A DNA stretch of 61,293 nt from Salinivenus iranica (GTDB lineage: Bacteria; Bacteroidota; Rhodothermia; Rhodothermales; Salinibacteraceae): positions 1 through 61,293 of the forward strand of contig NCRB01000011.1 of NCBI GenBank assembly GCA_002894665.1, in the 5' to 3' direction. Shown one piece after another: positions 16,716 through 25,103 of the stretch (position 1 is its first letter; each line of letters opens with the position of its first letter). The translations under genes were made by a program, and so were the position numbers. The notes under the pieces were generated by a model. It was not told the origin of the DNA. It made no database searches and worked only from the letters and a program-made list of their open reading frames with translations.

Positions 16716-19700
16716 ATGGCGACCACATCCGGCATCGCGGGCCGCATTGCCCGCGGGTTCATCAATAGCAAGCTCACCCCGCTTCTGATGGCGGCCTTTC
16801 TCGGCATCGGGCTCTACAGTGCCTGGGTGACGCCGAAGGAGGAGGATCCTCAGATCGACGTTCCCATGGTGGACATTTCGGTCCGGTATCCGGGCGCCAC
16901 CCCGGACGAGGTAAAGAGCCGCGTCGCCGAACCGATTGAGCGGCTGGCGTCCAATATCGAAGGGGTCGAGTACGTCTACTCCACGGCCATGCCCGGCCGG
17001 GCCCTGGTGTCGGTGCGGTATTACGTGGGGGAGAACCCGGAGTCCAGCACCGTCAAGCTGTACGAGGAGCTCCTGAAGAACATGGACCAGATGCCGCCGG
17101 AGGCGAGCCAGCCCCTTATTCAGAGCCGGGCGGTGGACGACGTGCCCATCCTCAGCCTTACGCTTCACAGTGAGCAGGCGAGCGACTATGAGTTGCGCCG
17201 CGTGGGGGAGGAGATGGCCGCCGACCTGAAGACGACCGACGGGGTGGCTGAGGTGAACGTGCACGGGGGGCGGCCGCGGCAGGTGCGGGTGGCGCTGAAC
17301 CCGACCCAGGTGGCCGCACACGGGCTGGACCCGCCCGCGATTGCCGAACAGCTCCGGGCCGCCAACCAGCAGGCCGACGCCGGCGCCTTCAACCGGAACG
17401 ACGAATCATTCCTGGTAGAGACCGGCGGTTTTCTGACCTCCGTAGAAGCGGTGCGCTCCCTCGTGGTGGGCATGCACCAGGGCCGCCCGGTATACTTGCG
17501 GCAGGTGGCCACGGTGACGGACGGCCCCGCCGAGCCCGAACAGTACGTGTCGTTTGCCTACGGGGCCGGAAGCACACAGCCCGACAGCCTCACGACCGGC
17601 GGAACGCGATCGGCCGTGACGGTGGCCGTCGCCAAGCGCAGCGGCCGCGACGCCATGACCATCGCCGAGCGCTCGCTTGACAAGCTGGAGACGCTGGAGA
17701 AGACGCTGGTGCCGGACGGCGTGACTGTGAGCACGACGCGCAATTACGGGGAGACCGCCTCCGAGAAGACCAACGAACTCATGCTGCACCTGCTCGCGGC
17801 CATCCTCGCCGTGACCTTCGTGGTGAGTCTGGCCATGGGCTGGCGCGGCGGCCTCGTGGTCTTTCTGTCTGTGCCCATCAGTTTTGCGCTCACCCTCTTC
17901 GTCTACTACTTCTTCGGCTACACCCTGAACCGCATTACCCTCTTCGCCCTCATCTTTGTGACGGGGATTGTGGTCGACGACTCGATTATCGTGGCCGAAA
18001 ACATCGAGCGCCACTTTAAGATGGGGCGCCTGCCGAAGCTACAGTCGGCCCTCGCCGCGGTCGACGAGGTGGGCAACCCCACCATCCTCGCCACGCTTAC
18101 CGTGATCGCGGCCGTCCTGCCGATGGCGTTCGTGTCCGGCCTCATGGGGCCGTATATGAGCCCGATGCCGATTGGCGCCTCGGTGGCCATGACGTTCTCC
18201 CTCGTCGTGGCCCTCGTGATTGCGCCGTACCTGGCCTATCGGCTGATCCCGTCGCACGAGGATCGGGAGGGGGGAGACGAGGAAGGGGGCGAGTACAAGC
18301 TGGAGGACACAACGGTGTACCGCATGTACGCCGCCACCATCGAGCCCCTCCTCGACAGCGCCTGGAAACGCTGGGCCTTCATCGGGGGCACGACCCTGCT
18401 GCTCCTCGGGTCGGTGTCGCTCTTCTACTTCCGGGCCGTGACGGTGAAGATGCTGCCCTTCGACGACAAGGATGAGTTTCAGGTCGTGGTGGATATGCCG
18501 GAGGGCACCCCCCTGGAGCGCACGAACGCGGTGCTGCGCGAGATGGCCGCCGACCTCACCGACCGTCCCGTGGTGACCGACGTGCAGACGTACGCCGGCG
18601 ACGCCGCCCCGGTCAACCTGAACGGGCTCGTGCGACACTACGATTTCCGCTCGGCGCCCCACCAGGGCGACCTGCAGGTGAACCTGCGCGCGGCCCACCA
18701 CCGCGACCGCCAGAGCCACGCCATCGCGAAGGACCTGCGCGGCCCGCTCCAGGCGATTGGGGAAAAACACAATGCCGCCGTCAAGATCGCCGAGGTGCCG
18801 CCCGGCCCGCCCGTGCGCGCCACGCTGGTGGCCGAGATCTACGGCCCCGACGTGGAGACGCAGCGCGCCCTGGCCGACAGTGTAAAGCAGGCCTTCGAGG
18901 CCACCGAGGGCGTGGTGGACGTGGACTGGCGCGTGGAGGCCGACCAGACGAAGTACACCTTCACGGTCGACAAGGAAAAGGCCATGCGGGCCGGCGTGCC
19001 GACCGCCCGCGTCACCCAGACCATGCAGATGGCCCTCAACGGCCAGAACGTGACCACGCTCCACGACCCCGACGAGCGCGATCCGGTGGGGGTGCAGCTG
19101 CGCCTCGGCGAGGAGCGCCGGACCAGCCTGGCGGACCTGAAAAACGTGCCGGTGCAGTCGCCGTCCGGGGCGACGGTTCCGGTGGGGCCCCTCGTGACCG
19201 TCGAGGAAACGATTCGCGACAAGCACATCGATCGCAAAAATCAGCAGCGCGTCATCTATGTGACGGCCGACGTGGCAGGGGCGATCGAGAGCCCGGTCTA
19301 CGCCATGATCGACATGCAGGAGCGGCTGGACGCGATCGACGCGCCGCCGGGCTACTCCTTCAACCAGCTGTATACCGACCAGCCTGAGGCCCGCAGCAAC
19401 TACGCGCTGAAGTGGGACGGGGAGTGGCGCATTACCTACAAGGTGTTCCGGGATCTCGGCATTGCCTTCGCCATCGTGCTGCTGCTGATCTATATCCTTA
19501 TCGTGGGGTGGTTTCAGGACCTGACGGTGCCGCTGGTCATGATGATCGCCATTCCGCTGTCCCTCATCGGCATTGTGCTGGGGCACTGGCTGCTGGGGGC
19601 GTTCTTCACGGCCACCTCCATGATCGGCTTCATTGCCCTGGCCGGCATCATGGTGCGCAACGGGGTCTTACTGATTGACTTCGTGAACATCAGCCTCGAT

Positions 19701-19955
19701 CAAGGCGCCTCGCTTCGGCAGGCCGTGATCGAGGCCGGGGCCGTGCGGACGCGTCCCATTCTGCTGACGGCCGGCACGGTCGTCATCGGGGCGACGGTGA
19801 TCTTGTTTGATCCGATCTTTCAGGGCCTGGCCATCTCGCTCATCGGGGGCGCCATCGCCTCCACGGCGCTCACGCTCCTGATCGTCCCGCTCGTCTACTA
19901 CATGATCGAGCGCCGTCTGGTCGATGAGGAGCACGCGCAGGGCGACGCCGCGTAG
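16716..19955 (+). CDS. RND family efflux permease
   Basis: A 1079-residue inner-membrane proton-driven pump with the AcrB fold: N-terminal helix, two large periplasmic loops and two sets of transmembrane helices. TM4 holds the paired acidic residues of the proton relay (FVTGIVVDDSIIVAEN), and the repeat in the second half is GFIALAGIMVRNGVLLIDF. The N terminus (TPKEEDPQIDVPMVDI) places it in the group of RND pumps with poorly defined cargo rather than the classical drug-pump AcrB group. TetR, TolC and MFP genes upstream and PII-like and DUF2892 genes downstream form one plus-strand unit. Confidence 0.94.
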   Translation: MATTSGIAGRIARGFINSKLTPLLMAAFLGIGLYSAWVTPKEEDPQIDVPMVDISVRYPGATPDEVKSRVAEPIERLASNIEGVEYVYSTAMPGRALVSVRYYVGENPESSTVKLYEELLKNMDQMPPEASQPLIQSRAVDDVPILSLTLHSEQASDYELRRVGEEMAADLKTTDGVAEVNVHGGRPRQVRVALNPTQVAAHGLDPPAIAEQLRAANQQADAGAFNRNDESFLVETGGFLTSVEAVRSLVVGMHQGRPVYLRQVATVTDGPAEPEQYVSFAYGAGSTQPDSLTTGGTRSAVTVAVAKRSGRDAMTIAERSLDKLETLEKTLVPDGVTVSTTRNYGETASEKTNELMLHLLAAILAVTFVVSLAMGWRGGLVVFLSVPISFALTLFVYYFFGYTLNRITLFALIFVTGIVVDDSIIVAENIERHFKMGRLPKLQSALAAVDEVGNPTILATLTVIAAVLPMAFVSGLMGPYMSPMPIGASVAMTFSLVVALVIAPYLAYRLIPSHEDREGGDEEGGEYKLEDTTVYRMYAATIEPLLDSAWKRWAFIGGTTLLLLGSVSLFYFRAVTVKMLPFDDKDEFQVVVDMPEGTPLERTNAVLREMAADLTDRPVVTDVQTYAGDAAPVNLNGLVRHYDFRSAPHQGDLQVNLRAAHHRDRQSHAIAKDLRGPLQAIGEKHNAAVKIAEVPPGPPVRATLVAEIYGPDVETQRALADSVKQAFEATEGVVDVDWRVEADQTKYTFTVDKEKAMRAGVPTARVTQTMQMALNGQNVTTLHDPDERDPVGVQLRLGEERRTSLADLKNVPVQSPSGATVPVGPLVTVEETIRDKHIDRKNQQRVIYVTADVAGAIESPVYAMIDMQERLDAIDAPPGYSFNQLYTDQPEARSNYALKWDGEWRITYKVFRDLGIAFAIVLLLIYILIVGWFQDLTVPLVMMIAIPLSLIGIVLGHWLLGAFFTATSMIGFIALAGIMVRNGVLLIDFVNISLDQGASLRQAVIEAGAVRTRPILLTAGTVVIGATVILFDPIFQGLAISLIGGAIASTALTLLIVPLVYYMIERRLVDEEHAQGDAA

Positions 19956-19998
19956 GCCCGGGCCTCCCTCCGTTCTTTGAACCGATTCCCTCCCCCCC

Positions 19999-20304
19999 AT
20001 GAAACTCATCGCCATCATGAGCCTCGATGCCTATCGGGACGATGTGCACGGCCTGCTCCGGGACCGAGAGATTGAGGTGTTCAGCGAGCTCGACATCGAG
20101 GGCTATCATCAGTCGTCGGAGGCGGGGGCGGCCCCTGCGTGGTTTGGGCGCGGCACGCCGCCTACCGACTCAACCCTCACGTGGGCCTTTCTCGAAGACG
20201 CACAGGCGAGTGCGCTTCTGGACGCCGTGGCCGCCTTCAACGAGCGCCGCAGCCTCGACCGGCCGGTGCGCGCGTTCGAAATGAACGTGGAGCGGGCGGT
20301 GTGA
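19999..20304 (+). CDS. PII-like small protein linked to RND pump
   Basis: A 101-residue protein with the ferredoxin-like pattern of PII-like proteins (MKLIAIMSLDAYRDDVHGLL, then VFSELDIEGYHQ, and VRAFEMNVERAV as the last strand). The PII T-loop uridylylation site is absent. PII-like proteins beside transporters usually bind nucleotides or metals and modulate the transporter; here the candidate partner is the RND pump encoded 43 bases upstream. Family call is by pattern only. Confidence 0.65.
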   Translation: MKLIAIMSLDAYRDDVHGLLRDREIEVFSELDIEGYHQSSEAGAAPAWFGRGTPPTDSTLTWAFLEDAQASALLDAVAAFNERRSLDRPVRAFEMNVERAV

Positions 20305-20350
20305 CGGTCCGCGTGCCTTCTCGATTCTCACACCAATCCCTCCAGCCGAC

Positions 20351-20602
20351 ATGCCGACAACTGCCTCTTCCTCCGCCGATGCCCCCGATTCTTCTGCCAC
20401 CGGCGTATGCCGGGTGCCGCCCCCCCAGGAAAAACTCGTCCGCGTGCTGGCGGGGACGGTGTCGCTCGCCGGCCTGGGGATCGGCTTCTTCGTGAGTCCG
20501 TGGGGATACTTGCTCACGGTGTTTGCGGGCCTTAACGTCATCCAGAGCGCCTTCACCGGGTTCTGTCCGCCCGAGATCATCTACCGGTGGCTGAAGAAAT
20601 AG
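20351..20602 (+). CDS. DUF2892 (YgaP-type) membrane protein
   Basis: An 83-residue protein with two transmembrane helices after a disordered N terminus. The pattern EKLVRVLAGTVSLAGL, then GYLLTVFAGLNVIQSAFTGFCPPEIIY is that of the YgaP_TM/DUF2892 family. This domain often occurs next to, or fused with, rhodaneses and sulfur carriers. A second copy is at 29275-29481. It lies between the PII-like gene and SulP. Confidence 0.85.
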   Translation: MPTTASSSADAPDSSATGVCRVPPPQEKLVRVLAGTVSLAGLGIGFFVSPWGYLLTVFAGLNVIQSAFTGFCPPEIIYRWLKK

Positions 20603-20642
20603 CGGGCCGATGGGCCGGCCCCCCTCCACTCTTCCCAGACTC

Positions 20643-22364
20643 ATGGCGTTTCTCCGTCGGTTCCTTCCGCTCGTTCGGCAGCTGGCCGCGTACGACCGCA
20701 CGCAGCTGCGCGGCGACCTGTCCGCCGGCCTCACGGTGGGGGTCATGCTCATCCCCCAGGGGATGGCGTACGCCCTCATCGCCGGCCTGCCGCCCATCTA
20801 TGGGCTGTACGCGTCGCTCGCCCCCCTGGTCGTCTACGCCGTCTTCGGGAGCTCGCGCCAGCTGGCCGTGGGGCCGGTGGCCATGGTGTCGCTCCTGGTG
20901 GCCGCGGCCGTGGGGCCGATCGCGCAGGGGCAGCCGGAGCTGTATGTGGGGGTGGCCGTGCTGCTGTCCCTGATGGTGGGGGCCCTTCAGTTTGGGCTGG
21001 GGGTTGCCCGGTTCGGGTTCCTGGTCAATTTCCTCTCGCACCCGGTTCTGAGCGGCTTCACGTCCGCCGCGGCCTTCATCATTGGGTTCAGCCAGCTCAA
21101 ACACCTCCTGGGCATCGACCTGCCGCGCTCAAACTACGTGCACGAAATCCTGTGGGCGGCGGCCGGACGGCTCGGAGCGGCGGATCCGCTGACGGTGGGG
21201 CTGGGCGTGGGGAGCATTCTCCTGCTGGTGGGGCTCCGGCGCCTGAATCGGTCCATTCCGGGGGCGCTGATGGCCGTCGGGGCGGCGACCGGGCTCGTGT
21301 GGGCGTTCGGGTTGCACGAACACGGCGTCGCCATCGTGGGGAGCGTGCCGGGCGGCCTGCCCCCGCCCACCGTCCCGCCGCTGGACTGGGGCCTCGTTCA
21401 GCGGCTCGCGCCGAGTGCCCTCGCCATTGGCCTCGTCGGCTTCATGGAGTCGATTGCCGTGGCCCAGGCCTACGCCCGCCGGCACCGGTACGAGGTGGAT
21501 GCCAATCAGGAGCTCGTGGGGCTCGGCCTCGCCAACCTCGCCGGGGCGTTTTTTAGTGCCTATCCCACCACCGGGGGCCTTTCGCGGACGGCGGTCAACG
21601 ACGAGGCGGGGGCGCAAACCAACCTTGCCGGGCTCGTAAGTGCCGGCGTCATTGCGCTTACGCTGCTCGTGCTGACGCCCCTGTTCTACTACCTGCCGAA
21701 CGCGGTGCTGGCGGCCATCATCATGGTGGCGGTGACGGGGCTGGTGGAGTGGGAGGAGGCCGTGCGCCTCTGGCGAGTGGACCGGCGCGACTTTGGGCTG
21801 ATGGCGCTCACGTTCGTCGCCACGCTCGGCCTCGGCATCGAGCAGGGCATCTTGATCGGCGTCGTCGTCTCGCTCATCGTCGTCATCTACCAGAGCTCGA
21901 CGCCCCACACGGCCATTATGGGCCGACTGCCGGGCACCCAGACGTACCGGAATCTGAAGCGGAACCCGGAGGCCCTCACCCGAAGCGAAACGGTGGTGGT
22001 GCGGATGGACGCGAATCTGTATTTTGCCACCGTCTCGCCCTTCCGCGACCTGCTAACGACGGTGGATACGCAGGGGGAGGCGCTCCGGGCCATCGTGGTG
22101 GACATGTACCCGGTCAACCAGATCGACTCGACGGGCGTCGACGCCCTGGAGGAGGTCATTGCGTCGTGCCGCCGCCAGGGGATTGCCCTGTACTTTGCCG
22201 GTGTGAAGGGGCCGGTGAAGGACGTCCTGGAAGCCGCCGGGGTGACGGACGAGGTGGGGCAGGACCGGTTCGTCCATGAGGTGCACACCGCCGTGGAACG
22301 GGCCGAGGCGCACGGCGCGGACGCCGCAGAGGCGCCGGCATCCCGACCCGACGACGCCTCCTGA
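20643..22364 (+). CDS. SulP family anion (sulfate) permease with STAS domain
   Basis: Start at ATG 20643 (MAFLRRFLP). The 573-residue protein has the SulP transport core (about residues 15-420; IPQGMAYALIAGLPPIYGLY and NQELVGLGLANLAGAFF, the SulP signature) and a C-terminal STAS domain (about 440-555; DSTGVDALEEVIASC). By family it imports sulfate or bicarbonate. The surrounding sulfur genes favour sulfate, but this is context only. The gene is convergent with the methyltransferase gene (7-base gap). Confidence 0.92.
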   Translation: MAFLRRFLPLVRQLAAYDRTQLRGDLSAGLTVGVMLIPQGMAYALIAGLPPIYGLYASLAPLVVYAVFGSSRQLAVGPVAMVSLLVAAAVGPIAQGQPELYVGVAVLLSLMVGALQFGLGVARFGFLVNFLSHPVLSGFTSAAAFIIGFSQLKHLLGIDLPRSNYVHEILWAAAGRLGAADPLTVGLGVGSILLLVGLRRLNRSIPGALMAVGAATGLVWAFGLHEHGVAIVGSVPGGLPPPTVPPLDWGLVQRLAPSALAIGLVGFMESIAVAQAYARRHRYEVDANQELVGLGLANLAGAFFSAYPTTGGLSRTAVNDEAGAQTNLAGLVSAGVIALTLLVLTPLFYYLPNAVLAAIIMVAVTGLVEWEEAVRLWRVDRRDFGLMALTFVATLGLGIEQGILIGVVVSLIVVIYQSSTPHTAIMGRLPGTQTYRNLKRNPEALTRSETVVVRMDANLYFATVSPFRDLLTTVDTQGEALRAIVVDMYPVNQIDSTGVDALEEVIASCRRQGIALYFAGVKGPVKDVLEAAGVTDEVGQDRFVHEVHTAVERAEAHGADAAEAPASRPDDAS

Positions 22365-22371
22365 GGCCGAG

Positions 22372-22986
22372 CTACTCCGGCCGGCGCCAGACGAACTGGA
22401 CGGTGGCGCCGGGGCCCTGGTGCATGCCCTCGTTCAGCGTGGGTTCGGCGACATCCAGCTGCTCGATGCCCTCGCCGGAAAAGTGCTCCCGGAGTTCGTC
22501 GGGCGTCACCATCATGTCGGCATCGGGCGGGCCGCCGCTCGTGTATCCCTCGGTCCGCTGTTCGGGCCGAAACCATTCCGCCACGAGGTGCCCGCCGGGG
22601 CGCAGGCACCGGCGAATGAGGGTGTACAGCCCGGGCCGGTCGGCGGGGGGAAGATGCAAGAACGTCGTTACGACGGCGTTCCAGGTGCGGTCCGGCGTCC
22701 ACTCGCGCACGTCGGCCTCGAGCGTCGTCACGTCGACGTCCGCCGCGCCTGCCAGGCGAATCGTTTTGCGGAGCCCCTCGGCCGAGTAGTCGACGGCGGT
22801 TACGGTGTGGCCCTGTTGCGCCAGGAAGACGGCATTGCGGCCCTCGCCCGCGCCCAGGACGAGGATGTCCTGTTCGCCGGGGCACCAGGTGTTGGCGGCG
22901 GCGCGGACGAAGGCGTTTGGGGCTTCCCCGTAGATGTACTCTTCTGCGGCGAAGCGGTCGTTCCAGAAGTCAGCGGGCTTAGGCAT
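22372..22986 (-). CDS. Class I SAM-dependent methyltransferase (TehB-like)
   Basis: A 204-residue protein. It opens with a W/F-rich segment typical of TehB-like enzymes (FWNDRFAAEEYIYGEAPN), then SAM motif I is ILVLGAGEGRNAVFLA near residue 40, motif II VTAVDYSAEGL, motif III near WNAVVTTFLHLPP and motif IV HLVAEWF. Members of this group methylate small thiols, thiopurines or tellurite/selenite; the substrate is not evident. Confidence 0.85.
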   Translation of the reverse strand: MPKPADFWNDRFAAEEYIYGEAPNAFVRAAANTWCPGEQDILVLGAGEGRNAVFLAQQGHTVTAVDYSAEGLRKTIRLAGAADVDVTTLEADVREWTPDRTWNAVVTTFLHLPPADRPGLYTLIRRCLRPGGHLVAEWFRPEQRTEGYTSGGPPDADMMVTPDELREHFSGEGIEQLDVAEPTLNEGMHQGPGATVQFVWRRPE

Positions 22987-23028
22987 AGCAGAGAACGGAA
23001 AGAGAGAGAAGGACGTGACGGTAAGAGG

Positions 23029-23835
23029 CTACTGGCCGAGTGAGACCGTCTCCGCGCCGAAGTTCACCCGGTCGGCGTCGGCGGCCGTGACGCGAACGTC
23101 GGTGGCGCCGCCCTCCGGCACGGTCAGGGTGCCGTCGTATTCGTTGGTCGTGCCCGCAAACGAGAGCGGGGCTTCGGCGACGACGGTTCCGTTTCGGAGC
23201 AGCTGGGCCTGGATGGTGTAGCGATCCGAGTCCCAAAGGCCGCCCGGCTCGGTGGGGCAGCCGCACATCATGCGGACGCGGGCCCGCACGGGCAGGGCCT
23301 CGCCCGGCGCCGCGTCGGTGTTCGTGGGGGACAGAACCTCTACGATGAAGCCGTGCAGGGTAAGCGTGATGCCGTCGCCCGTCACGTCCTCCCCCGGCAT
23401 CAACATCGTCGTCTTCGAGGCGGTCTGCATCGCCTGTGGGTAATCGAGCGGCCCCTCGGCCGTGATGCGCACGCGGGTCGGCTCGGTCAGGGCGAGCGTC
23501 GTGTCGTACTTGGCGGCGCCGGGCGCCTCGTAGATCGTGGCGCCGCGCTCGTGGGCCTGGCGCATGATTTTCTCGGTGCTGCCAGAATCCCCGGTCTGTT
23601 GCCCCTCGGCCAGGACCGCACCGGTGTCAGCGTTCTCAATCGTAATGCGGGCCCCGCCCACCGGGTCCTGGATCAGCTTCGCGTCGTTGGAGATGGCGCG
23701 CACGGTCACCTGCGTGGGCACCGCCTCCTGGGCCGCAACGGGCTGCAGGGGGGCGGCGGATAGGAAAAGAAGTCCTGCAATCCATAGACTGAAGACAGAA
23801 AGAGAAAGGCGATTGCTCTGGGCAAAATTGTTCAT
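23029..23835 (-). CDS. Periplasmic protein with CGCP motif, unknown function
   Basis: Start taken at 23835 (MNNFAQSNRLSLSVF); 23844 is possible. A signal peptide ends near VAAQEA. The 268-residue product is beta-rich, with Ig-like sections and repeated acidic patches. A tight Cys pair, MMCGCPTEP, near residue 190 is the only Cys region and could bind copper or another metal. I do not recognise the family. It is divergent from the haem lipoprotein at 23860, the start codons being about 24 bases apart, so their promoters must overlap the neighbouring reading frames. Confidence 0.75.
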   Translation of the reverse strand: MNNFAQSNRLSLSVFSLWIAGLLFLSAAPLQPVAAQEAVPTQVTVRAISNDAKLIQDPVGGARITIENADTGAVLAEGQQTGDSGSTEKIMRQAHERGATIYEAPGAAKYDTTLALTEPTRVRITAEGPLDYPQAMQTASKTTMLMPGEDVTGDGITLTLHGFIVEVLSPTNTDAAPGEALPVRARVRMMCGCPTEPGGLWDSDRYTIQAQLLRNGTVVAEAPLSFAGTTNEYDGTLTVPEGGATDVRVTAADADRVNFGAETVSLGQ

Positions 23836-23859
23836 AGTCTGCAATGTGAGGTGTACGAG

Positions 23860-24471
23860 ATGATTCGATCAGTGTGTATGGGTCTTCTTCTTAGCGGAGG
23901 GCTGCTCCTCGTCGGGTGCGGGAGCCCGGACTCCGGTGATGCGGAGGGGGGAGAGACGACGGCGTCTGCGTCCCAGGTCCCTCCCGATTCAATTCGACAG
24001 CGGGTCGAGCGTGAGATTGCTGCGCTGAATGACATGCGGGAGTCGCTCGCCAAGACCATTGAGACGCCGGTTGACACGTCCACGTTTCAGCGAGTGTGTG
24101 CGCCGGTCGGCATGCGCGCCCAGGAAATCGGGGCGGCAAACGGATGGACCGTGCAGCAGCTCGCGGAAAAGTATCGCAACCCGGCGCACGAGCCTGACGC
24201 TGAGGCGCAACGGCTCCATGACCAATTGGCTGAAGATCCCGAGCAGACGGAGGTGTGGATCCGCACGGTTCGGGAGAACACCAAAGGCTGGCGCTATGCC
24301 CGCCGGATTCCCGTTCAGCCGTCCTGTACGGCCTGCCACGGTGCGAAGGAGGAGCGCCCCGACTTTGTGAAGGAGCGCTACCCGGACGATCGGGCCTACG
24401 GCTTTGAGCCGGGCGACCTGCGGGGGATCTACGCGGTCTTTGTGCCCGACCCTTCGGAGCCGGAATCGTAG
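23860..24471 (+). CDS. Tll0287-like (DUF3365) c-type haem lipoprotein
   Basis: Start taken at ATG 23860; an in-frame GTG at 23851 and ATG at 23878 are alternatives. Lipobox LLVGC with C20. The DUF3365/Tll0287 core follows, with RNPAHEPD near residue 107 and one c-type haem site, SCTACH, with C156, C159 and H160. Proteins of this type are periplasmic haem-based redox or gas sensors or small electron carriers; here lipid anchoring would hold it at a membrane. Its place between sulfur genes suggests a redox role. Confidence 0.87.
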   Translation: MIRSVCMGLLLSGGLLLVGCGSPDSGDAEGGETTASASQVPPDSIRQRVEREIAALNDMRESLAKTIETPVDTSTFQRVCAPVGMRAQEIGAANGWTVQQLAEKYRNPAHEPDAEAQRLHDQLAEDPEQTEVWIRTVRENTKGWRYARRIPVQPSCTACHGAKEERPDFVKERYPDDRAYGFEPGDLRGIYAVFVPDPSEPES

Positions 24472-24487
24472 CCGGGCCGGCCCCAGC

Positions 24488-24973
24488 CTACAGCTGCAGG
24501 GTGACGTAGCCGTTCTCCTGGAGGCGAAACAGCTCGTGAAAGCCGTTCGGGGCCGTGTCGACGCCGTTGAGCAGGTCGTCCGTAGCCACCCCGACCTTCT
24601 CCATGGCGAGTTCGCAGGCCACGACCCGCACCCCCGCGTCCAGGCCCTGCCGGAGGGCGTCGGCGTGCTCGCTACCGGTGGCAAGGGCCTCCACGGCCGG
24701 CCCCACGACCACGACATCCGCGGCCGCCGCGGTGAAGCTGTCGCTTGCCGCGGGGCGGGTCAGGGAGGTGCGGGCGCTCATAAGGGCCACCGGAAGGGCC
24801 TCGGCACTGCGCACGAGGTAGGCCGTTTCGGGGGCATCAGAATCCGCGGAGGTGGTGGGTTGGGCGTGCCCCGTCGAGGGCAGGGCCAGGAGGGCGGTTG
24901 CGAGTAGGAGAAAGGCCCCCATCCCAAGGCCGGAGGGCAGTCGTCGGAGGGCGAGAGGAACGGTCGAAATCAT
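24488..24973 (-). CDS. Exported DsrE-family protein
   Basis: A 161-residue protein with an N-terminal signal (LLLATALLALPSTGHA) followed by a DsrE fold: VVVVGPAVEAL near residue 90, and ACELAMEKVGVATDDLL, whose Cys is in the position used by DsrE/TusD proteins for sulfur relay. DsrE proteins move persulfide sulfur between carriers; an exported one may act in the periplasm. It lies on the same strand as the RND gene upstream, at a distance of 130 bases. Confidence 0.82.
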   Translation of the reverse strand: MISTVPLALRRLPSGLGMGAFLLLATALLALPSTGHAQPTTSADSDAPETAYLVRSAEALPVALMSARTSLTRPAASDSFTAAAADVVVVGPAVEALATGSEHADALRQGLDAGVRVVACELAMEKVGVATDDLLNGVDTAPNGFHELFRLQENGYVTLQL

Positions 24974-25103
24974 GAGAGCAAAAATCTGTGTTCAAAGTAC
25001 AATGCGATTCGTCGTCTTCAGGGGCCGGAAGGGGCCCGGCCCGGTCATTCGTCCTTCTGCGCGGACCTGCGAGCAGGGGAGTCAAGGTGAAAGCGAATGC
25101 GGA

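Noticed and set aside
18039-19586. Minus-strand open frame of 515 codons
   Set aside because: Antisense to the RND permease; His-rich low-complexity product typical of a shadow frame.
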